Shown here one piece after another: positions 45,299 through 54,259 of a DNA stretch of 64,000 nucleotides. Where the stretch lies: contig NZ_LN889812.1 of assembly GCF_900009145.1 (NCBI RefSeq), positions 506,197 to 570,196 on the forward strand, in the 5' to 3' direction. This DNA comes from Planktothrix tepida PCC 9214 (GTDB lineage: Bacteria > Cyanobacteriota > Cyanobacteriia > Cyanobacteriales > Microcoleaceae). Position 1 is the first letter of the stretch. Each line of letters begins with the position of its first letter. A model generated the notes under the pieces. The model made no database searches, was not told where the DNA came from, and saw nothing but the letters and a program-made list of their open reading frames with translations. The position numbers and the translations under genes are program-made.

Positions 45299-46063
45299 TT
45301 ATTGAGCTTTAGGAGCAGGAGTTTCAGGGGGAAGAATGACAACCTTGATCACATGAATAACACCATTGCTGGCATTAATATCCGGTTGAACAACTTCAGC
45401 ACCATTAACTTTAACTTTGCCTTCAGCCACTTCTAAATTAACCGGATCTCCTTCAACTGTAGCGACTTCGCCGGGTTGAATTTCAGCCGAAGCGACTTTA
45501 TTCGGGAGAATATGATACTGGAGAATTTTAGCCAATTTTTCTTTATTTTCTGGCTTCATTAACTCTTCTAAAGTTCCCGCAGGTAAGGCGGCAAAAGCTT
45601 CATCGGTAGGGGCAAAAACGGTGTAATTGCCTGCACCAGATAGGGTTTCTGTTAACCCAGCCGCTTCAACGGCTTTAGTGAAGGTACTGAAAGAGGGGTT
45701 GCTGCTGGCAATTTGAACAACGGTTTCTGACTCGTTGGAAACTAAAGCTGCATCTGTTCCAGTATTTTCGGAAGCAACGGCAGGAGTTGTGGTAGCTGTG
45801 CTGGCTGTAGCATCAGCACCCGGAGAGGGGGAAGCAGTAGTAGCTGTACTGGCTGTGGTATCAGCACCTGGAGAGGGGGAAGCCGTGGTGGCTGTTGTTG
45901 TAGAGGTTGTAGACTCAGGAGTCGTGGCTGCTTGTTGAGTCGCAGGTTGTTCAGGGGTAGTATTGGTGGCAGTAGGCTGACCACAGGCTGCCAGGACAGC
46001 GACACTGCTGACAGTTGCTAATAAAGTCAGAAATTTTTGGGTTGTTTGAGCCATGCTATTCAT
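45299..46063 (-). CDS. Fasciclin-domain lipoprotein
   Basis: The product has 254 residues. A lipoprotein signal ends in VLAAC, with Cys27 as the lipidated residue. A Thr/Ser/Ala/Pro-rich linker (about 28-112) contains two perfect-looking 16-residue repeats (ATTASPSPGAD...), coded by 48-bp tandem DNA units at 45797-45892, a likely site of length variation. The fasciclin (FAS1) domain follows (about 115-245): YTVFAPTDEAFAALP, then ILQYHILPNKV and NGVIHVIKVVILP. Such proteins mediate adhesion or surface binding. It is probably exposed to the periplasm or cell surface. Confidence 0.9.
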   Translation of the reverse strand: MNSMAQTTQKFLTLLATVSSVAVLAACGQPTATNTTPEQPATQQAATTPESTTSTTTATTASPSPGADTTASTATTASPSPGADATASTATTTPAVASENTGTDAALVSNESETVVQIASSNPSFSTFTKAVEAAGLTETLSGAGNYTVFAPTDEAFAALPAGTLEELMKPENKEKLAKILQYHILPNKVASAEIQPGEVATVEGDPVNLEVAEGKVKVNGAEVVQPDINASNGVIHVIKVVILPPETPAPKAQ

Positions 46064-46310
46064 AATTTAGGCGTTTTGTTTGTAAACAGGTACACAAACT
46101 GCGTATGTAATTCTACGCATAGTAACATATCTTCACAAAATTTCAAGTCCTGTTGCAAAATTCAGTCTCCAAACCGCCTCAACCCCTGAAGGCTTTAAGT
46201 TACCGAGGAATGCACCTCGAAAAATTTCCGCTTGCCAGATTTGCTAAAATGGCAGATTCTTGTCTCAAAACACTTGAAGAAATTGGGGGATAATTCTAAC
46301 CTTCATTTTG

Positions 46311-49300
46311 TTAGAAAAATTGGCGTTGGGTCAACCAATAGGTGAGCATTTGTCCCCGACCCTTAACGTCAATTAAACCCCGTTCTTCAAAGTTATATTT
46401 CCCATTGAGCAGGTTTTTGGTGGTAGCCGTGACTTGGATTTTTCCTCCTTCCCCTTGAGATTCCATGCGGGAGGCAATATTAACGGCATCTCCCCATAAA
46501 TCATAAATAAATTTTTTCGTGCCAATTACACCCGCAACAACCGGCCCTGTATTAATGCCAATTCTTAAATTAAAAGATTGGTTCGTTTCTCGTTGAAATC
46601 GTTGAATTTCTGCCTGCATATCTAAAGCCATTTCTGCCATTGCTTCTGCATGGTCTTCACGAGGCATGGGTAAACCTCCAGCGACCATATAAGAATCTCC
46701 AATGGTTTTAATTTTTTCTAAATTGTGTTTGTCGGCTAATTCATCAAAAGCCGAGAAAATTTGATTGAGTAAATCGACTAATTCCGATGGAGAAATACGG
46801 GCGGAAAATCCGGTAAAATCGACAATATCAGCAAACATAATCGTAGCTTGTTCAAAGCGTTCAGCAATTGAATGGGGGTTTTGTTTGAGTTGTTCTGCAA
46901 TGGATTGCGGTAGAATATTGAGTAATAACCGTTCCGATTTTTCCCGTTCTGCTTTTAAGGCTTCTAAAACCCTGCGTCGTTCTGTTGTATTGCGAGCGAC
47001 CCAAATCACACAGTTATCAGGCATGGGAGAAACAGTTGCAGCAAACCAAACTTCATCCCCTGCCATGAAATCAGAGGAATTAGGTGCATGATGTCCGGGT
47101 TCAGATTCGGCCGAATTTAAACTATATTCAATATTTAAAGTTTGCTTTGTTTCTAATACTCTTTGAATTTGGTCATAAAATAAAGCGGCATGACTCGGAG
47201 GAAAAACTTCAAATACACTTTTGCCAAGACGTTCCTCCGTAGGACTATATAAAACTTCGGAATTGGTGCTCACAATCTTTTTATATCTTCCTTCTCCATC
47301 AAAAACCGTAATTACATCGGTCATCGCCGCAAATAAGGCTCTTAATTCTGCTTCTGATTCTCGTAAAGCGACTTCAATCCGGGTTCTTTCGGCTATTTCT
47401 CGAACTAATTGATGGTTGGCTTCGCGTAAAGCAGCCGTCCGTTCTTCAACACGGATTTCTAACTCTTCCATTGCCTTTTGCAGGGCAACTTCAGCTTGTT
47501 TTCGCTCATTAATATCTTCAACAGTTCCTTCATAATAAAGTAAAGTACCCGCTTCATCTCGCACCGCAAACGCATTTTCTGAAATCCAAGTCAACTGTCC
47601 ATCTAAGCGACGAATTTGGGATTCAAATCCTACAATTGACCCCTGTTCTTCTAAGAGTCGAACAAACTCTTGACGACGTTGGGGTTCAACATACAATAGA
47701 TCTTGAATATTCGTTAAATTTTCCATTAATTCTTCAGGAGATTGATAGCCATAAATTCGAGCTAAAGCCGGATTTGCACTTAAATACACTCCTGTCGGTG
47801 TACTTTGGAAAATACCCTCAACGGCGTTCTCAAAAATGCTGCGATAGTTTGCTTCTGCTTGTTTTAAAGCTTCTTCTGCTTGTTTGCGTTCAGTAATATC
47901 AATTCCCACAAAGAAAGCCGCTTGATTATTATTATATTTATGAGCAACAATTAAATAGTTTCGAGGTTTGCCTTTAATCACGGACATTACTTCCTGATAA
48001 GCATCTCTTTCGGACTGATGAAAAAAGCCTTGAACGAAACTATTAAACTGAAAACTAGCTTTTAAAAATCCAATATCTTGACCGACGAAATCTTCGGGTT
48101 TTAAGTCAAAGGTTGATGCTAAATAACGATTAACTCCTAAATAGCGTAAATCTGAACTAATCCAAGAAACTGTCCCTGGAATCACATCTAATACCGCTTC
48201 TAATTGATCTTGGGTTAATCGTAAGGCTTCTTCTGCATTCTTACGCGCCGTAATATCAATTCCGACCACAAAAGCCGCTTGATTATTATTATATTTTTGA
48301 GCCACCATTAAATAATGTCGTACCTGTTCATTAATAGAAACAGAGAGTTCTTGAAAGGCATCAATAATCGAACTATCAAATAAATGTTGGACAAATTGAG
48401 TAAACTCAGAATTGTCTCCTAAAAACCCAATATGTTGACCGATAAAATGTTCTTTAGGCAAGTTGAACATATCCGCCAACCGTTGATTCACTTCGATATA
48501 ACGCAAATCTGAACTAATCCAAGAAACACTTCCAGGAACTGCTTCTAATACCGTTTGTAATTGATCTTTAGCCGTTCTCAAGGATTCTTCAGCTTGTTTT
48601 CGAGCCGTAATATCAATTCCAACGACAAAAGCCGCTTGATTATTATTATATTTTTGAGCAACGATTAAATAATGTCGCCATTTTTTTTGAACTTTTGTTC
48701 TCACTTCTCGATAAGCATCAATTTCAGGACTCTTAAATAAATCTTGTACAAAGTCTTGGAATTCAGAACTACCGCCTAAAAACCCAATATGTTGACCTAC
48801 AAAAGCTTCCCTAGGCAGGTTAAACATCTCCGCTAACCGTTGATTAACTTCGATATAACACAAATCTGAACTAATCCAAGAAACCGTACCGGGAACGGCT
48901 TCTAGTACCGTTTGCAATTGATCCTTTGCCGTTCTCAAGGATTCTTCAGCTTGTTTTCGAGCCGTAATATCGATTCCGACCACAAAAGCCGCTTGATTAT
49001 TATTATATTTTTGAGCCACCATTAAATAATGTCGCCATTGACCCTGAATTAGGGTTCTCACTTCTCGATAAGCATCAATTTCAGGACTATCAAATAAATC
49101 TTGTACAAAGCCTTGGAATTCGGAACTGGTTCCTAAAAAGCCAATATGTTGACCGATAAAAGCCTCCCTGGGGAGATTTAGCATATTAGCTAATCGGTCA
49201 TTCACTTCAATATAACGGAGATCTGAATTAATCCAAGAAACGTTACCCGGAACTGCATCTAAGACCGTTTGCAGTTGATCTCTTGCCATACGAAGTGCAC

Positions 49301-50660
49301 TTTCAGCTTGTTGATGTTGCACAATTTCTTGTACTAAATTATCATTCGATTCTTTTAAAGCTGCTGTGCGTTCTGTCACTTTATTTTCTAATTCTTCATT
49401 GGCTTTTTGTAACGCTGCTTCAAATTGTTTTCTGATTTCAATTTCCTGTTGAAGTTGAGCTTTTGTAGCTTCTAATTCTATAGATTTTTGCTCTAACTGT
49501 TCGGCGCGTTCAATTCCTTGACTCACTTCAGCTAATAATTCAAAGACAATATCAGAGGCATTAAAATTAGCTTCATTAAACCCTAACCAAGGTAAAGGTT
49601 TAATCGGTTGTTCACTGGTGTATAAAACCTCAAATTGCTGATTCGGTAAAACTTGACCAATTCGGCAAACTTTAGCAACATGATGATTTGTTTCTAAACG
49701 AACCAACCCACCCGGAGCGAGGAAACGCTGTCCGTAGGAGGCAATACGAATGCGTTCCACATCAAAGGACTCTGCTAATTCAACAGATTGTTTCCATAGA
49801 TAAAGTTGACTATAAGCCGTTGCCATAGGGTCATTTGTAACCCGATCTTCTCCATAACGGTGTTTAAAGGATTGGACAAATTGATGATTTTCTGGAGTAT
49901 TGAGACTTTGAAAATAATGAAAACAACTTAAATGACCAATCGCCGCATTGTGAAGTTGTTGAACTTCATCTTCCGATAAAGAAGTTGCTAAAATCGGGAT
50001 CTCAGAAGCGCGAATCCCACTTTCATAAAATTGGCGATAAAATACTAAATTGCGATCGCCTCTTAAGGTATTAATAATAATATCCGGTTGCGCCTGCCGA
50101 ATACGGGTAATAATCGGTTCAAAATCCCGTGTCGAAGAAGGAACATAAGCTTCTCCTACAACCTGTCCCCCGTGAGATCTTAGGTGAACTTTCATCAATT
50201 TATTTAGAGTATGGGAAAACACCTGATCCCAACCCAATAAATAACACCGAATCTTTTGATTTCGCAGTAACCAAGTAATTGTGGCTTCAACTTGTTGATT
50301 CGCACAAAATCCGGTATAGAAAATTTGGGTACAATTTTCCAATCCTTCATAAGGTGCTGGATACCACAATTGAGCATTAAAATTTTCCAGCACCGGTTTA
50401 ACCCCATGACGGCTGGCTGAAGTCCAACACCCAAATAAGGTGGTTAGATTCTCCTGTTGAATCAGTTTTTTTGCTTTTCGCTCAAACGTGAAACAGTCTG
50501 AGGCTCCATCCTCAATCATTGGCTCAATGATGTGTCCTAAAACCCCACCCTGAGCATTAATTTCGGCGATCGCCATTAATTCTGCTTCTAGCAAAAGCCT
50601 TTCCCGATAAGCCATTGCTCCACTGAGAGAATGCAGTAACCCGACTCGTACACCTGGCAT
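46311..50660 (-). CDS. Class III adenylate cyclase with amide/urea-binding-like sensor and six PAS domains
   Basis: The product has 1449 residues. Residues about 1-360 form a type 5 periplasmic-binding-protein fold (VGLLHSLSGAMAYRE; FGCWTSASRHGVKPVLE; WYPAPYEGLENCTQIFYTG), close to UrtA/AmiC amide or urea binders, yet no signal peptide is present, so it is cytosolic like AmiC. Coiled coils link four near-identical PAS units (about 461-936) and two further PAS domains. The cyclase is at about 1250-1449: metal Asp in FADIVDFTGFS, Lys in EKIKTIGDSYM, and Asp in IYDLWGDAVNIASRME, the Lys/Asp pair for ATP. It should make cAMP in response to a ligand plus PAS signals. No membrane helix is seen. Confidence 0.92.
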   Translation of the reverse strand: MPGVRVGLLHSLSGAMAYRERLLLEAELMAIAEINAQGGVLGHIIEPMIEDGASDCFTFERKAKKLIQQENLTTLFGCWTSASRHGVKPVLENFNAQLWYPAPYEGLENCTQIFYTGFCANQQVEATITWLLRNQKIRCYLLGWDQVFSHTLNKLMKVHLRSHGGQVVGEAYVPSSTRDFEPIITRIRQAQPDIIINTLRGDRNLVFYRQFYESGIRASEIPILATSLSEDEVQQLHNAAIGHLSCFHYFQSLNTPENHQFVQSFKHRYGEDRVTNDPMATAYSQLYLWKQSVELAESFDVERIRIASYGQRFLAPGGLVRLETNHHVAKVCRIGQVLPNQQFEVLYTSEQPIKPLPWLGFNEANFNASDIVFELLAEVSQGIERAEQLEQKSIELEATKAQLQQEIEIRKQFEAALQKANEELENKVTERTAALKESNDNLVQEIVQHQQAESALRMARDQLQTVLDAVPGNVSWINSDLRYIEVNDRLANMLNLPREAFIGQHIGFLGTSSEFQGFVQDLFDSPEIDAYREVRTLIQGQWRHYLMVAQKYNNNQAAFVVGIDITARKQAEESLRTAKDQLQTVLEAVPGTVSWISSDLCYIEVNQRLAEMFNLPREAFVGQHIGFLGGSSEFQDFVQDLFKSPEIDAYREVRTKVQKKWRHYLIVAQKYNNNQAAFVVGIDITARKQAEESLRTAKDQLQTVLEAVPGSVSWISSDLRYIEVNQRLADMFNLPKEHFIGQHIGFLGDNSEFTQFVQHLFDSSIIDAFQELSVSINEQVRHYLMVAQKYNNNQAAFVVGIDITARKNAEEALRLTQDQLEAVLDVIPGTVSWISSDLRYLGVNRYLASTFDLKPEDFVGQDIGFLKASFQFNSFVQGFFHQSERDAYQEVMSVIKGKPRNYLIVAHKYNNNQAAFFVGIDITERKQAEEALKQAEANYRSIFENAVEGIFQSTPTGVYLSANPALARIYGYQSPEELMENLTNIQDLLYVEPQRRQEFVRLLEEQGSIVGFESQIRRLDGQLTWISENAFAVRDEAGTLLYYEGTVEDINERKQAEVALQKAMEELEIRVEERTAALREANHQLVREIAERTRIEVALRESEAELRALFAAMTDVITVFDGEGRYKKIVSTNSEVLYSPTEERLGKSVFEVFPPSHAALFYDQIQRVLETKQTLNIEYSLNSAESEPGHHAPNSSDFMAGDEVWFAATVSPMPDNCVIWVARNTTERRRVLEALKAEREKSERLLLNILPQSIAEQLKQNPHSIAERFEQATIMFADIVDFTGFSARISPSELVDLLNQIFSAFDELADKHNLEKIKTIGDSYMVAGGLPMPREDHAEAMAEMALDMQAEIQRFQRETNQSFNLRIGINTGPVVAGVIGTKKFIYDLWGDAVNIASRMESQGEGGKIQVTATTKNLLNGKYNFEERGLIDVKGRGQMLTYWLTQRQFF
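47853..49280 (-). repeat. Four tandem 357-bp PAS-coding repeats in the cyclase gene
   Basis: The period is 357 bases (119 codons), measured from the recurring KYNNNQAAF coding segment (at 48995, 48638, 48281 and 47924) and from the DQLQTV starts. Units 1-3 share long identical stretches, unit 4 is more diverged, so the array grew by recent duplication. Confidence 0.92.
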
Positions 50661-50933
50661 AATTGATTAACGGCTGGTAGAACTAAACTTTCAATTTCGG
50701 GTAAGATAGCCGCACCCTCAAATTTCTTTACCCTGATGCCCCACCTATTGATAGACTGTCCTATCACAACAGTCTAAGCTTCGATGAGCTTAAATCTCTA
50801 ATGCGATAATTTAATGATCTTAGCAGCAAATTTTGATGACGTTGGTAGTTAACCGTCAACCCTAACCTATCAACGGTTAACCTGCAACCGATTAGGGGTC
50901 GATGAGGGCTTTACAACCCTCACCTCCCATTCA

Positions 50934-50967
50934 AAACCGTGCTTGCGACTTTCACCGCACACAGCTC
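50934..50967 (-). ncRNA. Group II intron domain V
   Basis: The 34-nt hairpin starts GAGCTGTGTGCGGTGAAAG, with a GAAA tetraloop, and ends CAAGCACGGTTT. This is the catalytic core consensus with intact pairing. Confidence 0.88.
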
Positions 50968-51413
50968 CTAGTTTAGTTGACTGTTATCATCAGAGCATCC
51001 GGTTTCTTTTGGGTTATTAGACCCATCTGTTGCCGTTTTAATATCGTGACAATGGCGATGTAATAATTGCAGGTTTTTATATTCATCTTTTCCACCTTTC
51101 GATGTTGGGATAATATGGTCGATTTCTGCAATATCTTCCGGGGTGAAATATTGACCACAGAAGTTACATTTACCTTTTTGCTTTTTGAGCAAAGTTGCTA
51201 CTCGTTTGGGAACATCGTAAGAGGTTCCTTTTCTTGTACTCCAGTAAGTCCAGTTTCCGTCATAAGGTGATGCTTCAGGTCTCGAGCCTTTGCATTTTGT
51301 CCTGATAATGATGCCTGGTAAATTCTCTTTTGCAGCTTAAATACTATCCGTTGAACTTTCGCCCAATTGATAGAATTCCATGCAGCCGTAGTCTTGGTTA
51401 TACTCGTTTTCAC
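50968..51413 (-). pseudogene. Intron-encoded protein remnant (N-terminus joined to HNH end)
   Basis: The first frame (51198-51413) has the N-terminal region of group II maturases (AAWNSINWAKVQRIVFKLQK, IYQAS). A second frame (within 50968-51240) reads DGNWTYWSTRKGTSYDVPKR, then RVATLLKKQKGKCNFCGQYF and the HNH motif DHIIPTSKGGKD...LLHRHCHDIKT. The join lies near 51264-51275, where HHL of the first part meets YDGNWTYW in another phase. So a single deletion removed the reverse transcriptase and maturase domains (some 400 or more residues) and shifted the frame. No active protein can be made. Confidence 0.85.
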
Positions 51414-52112
51414 CGTTTTAACTGCTAATTGAAACCTTACCTAACAACTAAACCGGACTCTATCAGCATATATTGAACATTACATTCAATCCTTAGCTTC
51501 TGAGTTCCATCTCTCGCCCTCACAACATACGCTTTAGATTTGTAGCTACCTAACAGTATTCGACCTCTGTAGGAGTGGGTGAGGGGTTTTAACGTTCCTT
51601 GAAAATGGGATTATTACCTTTAGAATCATCCTCTCTGCCGGGGTACTTTTGGGAGTCTTAGTAAGTGTTCCGAAAGAAAAACCTTACCTTTGTAAATGAA
51701 ATTAGAAAATCTCTACCTTTCCCCTTGTTCTTTTGAACGCAGCGTAATCAAGTCAATTTCGCTACTTAATCGTTTCGACAGTTCAAGCCAGATGTTCACT
51801 TTCGTTATTCATAGGCAATTGGCTAGAGAAATTACTTAGATATTTGACTTATATCCGTTTTCCCGTTATTCCCAGCTTCAGCGTTTTGATAATCAGTCTG
51901 ACACTGTGGGAATTGCCTTACCCCTTTGGTATGGGATACTCTACCTGTTGAGGTTCGGTAATCCTTACCATTGACTCCGGGGTTGACCTTCCTTTTAAGG
52001 TCACATTTCCAACGTTAAGACAGGCTTGATTGGATTTAACCAATTGACTGAACCCATCTCCCTGCTTACGTTTCGGGTTTATACCTAGACTTTGACAGGA
52101 ACGTCTCGCACT

Positions 52113-54029
52113 CTAATATCGATTATCGCGTAAATATTGGAGAATTCCTTGGACAATCGCTTGGGCCATACGACTGCGTTGAGCCGGATCACCTAACATA
52201 TAGGCATCATAATTATTCGTCACAAACCCCGTTTCGATTAATACCGAAGGCATCGAGGTATTTCGCAACACATAAAAACGCGCTTGTTTAACCCCTCGAT
52301 TGGGCAGTTGTGAAAAACTGCTCATAATACTATTTTGAATATATTGAGCTAGACGAGACCCACTACTGTAGTAATAAGTTTCAATCCCACTGGCGGCTGC
52401 ATTGGTGGCGGCATTGGCGTGAATACTGACAAACAACGTTGCATTCATGCGATTGGCCATATCCACACGGGGTTCTAACTCAACGGTGCGATCATCCAAA
52501 CGAGTCATCACCGCTTGCACCCCATTTTGTTGCAAAATCTGAGCCACTTGTTGAGAAATCGAGAAGACGACATCTTTTTCTCGCAGGTCTCCCACACCCA
52601 CAGCACCCACATCACTTCCCCCGTGTCCGGGATCAATAATCACCACAACTCGACTATTGGGAAGGGGAAGGTTAGACGGTGGAGTTGCTGAACGTGGCGG
52701 AAACGGAAACGGAAACGGATTCGGATTCGTTTGCGGAGGATTAGAACGAGGGGGAAACGGTAAGGGATTCGTATTCGTTCTGGGAGGAAGAGGTCTAGGA
52801 TTAGGAGTTGGAACTGTAGCCACGGGAGTGCGTTCGGCCGGCTGAAGCCCTAACCCTTCTCCGACAAAAGGTAAAGCCAGTTGTTTCGGACTACTTTGGC
52901 TAATTTGACCCACTTCAATCCGGGTTGCGGGTTTAATTAATAAGGTAAAGGTTTCCGGGTCTTCTCGACGCACCCTTGTCCAAATAATCGGACTCCCAAC
53001 CTGTCGTTGGGGTAGAGAGACTCCCTCAGCTAAAGCGGCAGAGAAAAACGTAATACTATAGGACTGAGTTTCAGCATCCCAGCCACTACTATAGTTCAAC
53101 GGTTGATCCGCTTGGATGAGAAGTTGTTGGTTACGGATTTCAACGGATTTAATCGTCGCAAACCCCGCCGAAAGTTGAACGGCTGGAGGTGTCCCTCCTT
53201 GGGGCCAAACCGCTACCCCTCCGGCGGAGGCTCTAGCTTGCCAATTTTGATTCCGCTTCGGAGTACTCATGGTAACTCGAACCACCGGAGGGCTGCTGGA
53301 CAGTTGGGTAACTTGCGTAATCGTCACCCCATCTCGATTCACCTGTTTTCCAGCACTGGTTGACCGACTCGCCAAGGTTGCACCCAAGATATCTAAGGTC
53401 ATCCAACTGCGATCTTGACTTTGTTTAAATTCAATATCTGGCATTTTGCCTGTGGTGTGCAGCACAATGCCATTATCGCGAATTTCGACCTGAGCTAAGG
53501 TTGTATTTGCTTGATTGGGAATTGAACGATTAACCGTCTGTTGGGGCGTTGGAGGCTGCGGGGGCAAAGGGCGAGGGGTTGTCGCTACAGGATTGGGCTG
53601 TGCTACCGGGTTCGGTGCAGATGTACCGATCAGTTGAGGCGAAGGCAGTTGTACGCTCCACTGACTTGAGGAAATGCCGCGAAACTGTACCCCTTGAGGA
53701 TCGAGGGTGTAACCATTGGCTAATTCCACAACAATCCGAGCGGTTTGATTATCCACCTGACCGACTCGAATTTCCCGAATAGCACCTCCAATCACCTGCT
53801 GACGGGTAACACCCCCTAAGCTGGTTCCGGGTAAATCAATGACTAAGCGGGTGGGGTTGGACAAAAGTTGAGCTTTGGGTTGTACCCCGCTATCGGTTGT
53901 AAACGTTAGGCGGTTTTGAGCCGTTTCAAATTGCCAAGATTGCAGCCTCGCGGCTTCGGCGGGAGCGGTTAGGATCAAAAAGCTCGTTAAACTGGGTATT
54001 AACCAACGCAAAAATAGAGTTTTTCCCAT
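52113..54029 (-). CDS. N-acetylmuramoyl-L-alanine amidase with AMIN domains
   Basis: The product has 638 residues from the ATG at 54029 (MGKTLFLRWLIPSLTSFLIL), which starts a clear signal peptide ending at APAEAA; the longer frame from 54161 adds 44 residues before it and is unlikely. Two AMIN domains (about 25-130 and 180-400) bind the cell wall; a Pro/Asn-rich linker follows (about 385-440); the Amidase_3 domain at the end has zinc ligands in DPGHGG, SIHAN and LIETGF. It cleaves septal peptidoglycan and, in filamentous relatives, shapes cell junctions. A group II intron starts one base after its stop codon. Confidence 0.93.
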   Translation of the reverse strand: MGKTLFLRWLIPSLTSFLILTAPAEAARLQSWQFETAQNRLTFTTDSGVQPKAQLLSNPTRLVIDLPGTSLGGVTRQQVIGGAIREIRVGQVDNQTARIVVELANGYTLDPQGVQFRGISSSQWSVQLPSPQLIGTSAPNPVAQPNPVATTPRPLPPQPPTPQQTVNRSIPNQANTTLAQVEIRDNGIVLHTTGKMPDIEFKQSQDRSWMTLDILGATLASRSTSAGKQVNRDGVTITQVTQLSSSPPVVRVTMSTPKRNQNWQARASAGGVAVWPQGGTPPAVQLSAGFATIKSVEIRNQQLLIQADQPLNYSSGWDAETQSYSITFFSAALAEGVSLPQRQVGSPIIWTRVRREDPETFTLLIKPATRIEVGQISQSSPKQLALPFVGEGLGLQPAERTPVATVPTPNPRPLPPRTNTNPLPFPPRSNPPQTNPNPFPFPFPPRSATPPSNLPLPNSRVVVIIDPGHGGSDVGAVGVGDLREKDVVFSISQQVAQILQQNGVQAVMTRLDDRTVELEPRVDMANRMNATLFVSIHANAATNAAASGIETYYYSSGSRLAQYIQNSIMSSFSQLPNRGVKQARFYVLRNTSMPSVLIETGFVTNNYDAYMLGDPAQRSRMAQAIVQGILQYLRDNRY

Positions 54030-54259
54030 TCGTGACACGCTAAGAACCTGAATTAAAAATTGAACCTGGGTCAAGGTTTTACACTCCCACAGCCACACCA
54101 AATTGGGATTGTCTTCGATGTCATCGGTTGTTGCTGGACAGTCCGAAGCTCGAATCCTCACACCGTCTTAACAACAGCGATTTGTCCTACTGGGACAGAA
54201 TCAGCAAAGCGAGTGAATCATATCATAATTTAGCGATCGCAAGTTTTATTTACATCCAG

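Larger units (their letters stand above)
50891..52111 (-). mobile_element. Deletion-derivative group II intron downstream of amiC
   Basis: On the minus strand the element opens GTGCGAG at 52111, the 5' group II consensus, one base after the amidase stop codon. It ends near 50891 with a domain VI helix (GGTGAGGG/CCCTCATC) and a bulged A 8 bases before a terminal AT. Domain V is clear at 50934-50967. The open reading frame lies directly before domain V as usual, but has lost most of the reverse transcriptase. The whole is about 1.2 kb against about 2.4 kb for full cyanobacterial elements. The ribozyme may still splice if a maturase acts in trans. Confidence 0.82.

Noticed and set aside
47636..47896. 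Plus-strand frame inside the cyclase gene
   Set aside because: It is antisense to conserved PAS-coding sequence; the composition is that of a shadow.
54030..54161. 44 extra N-terminal residues for the amidase
   Set aside because: They precede a clean signal peptide starting at the ATG at 54029 and have no homologous features.
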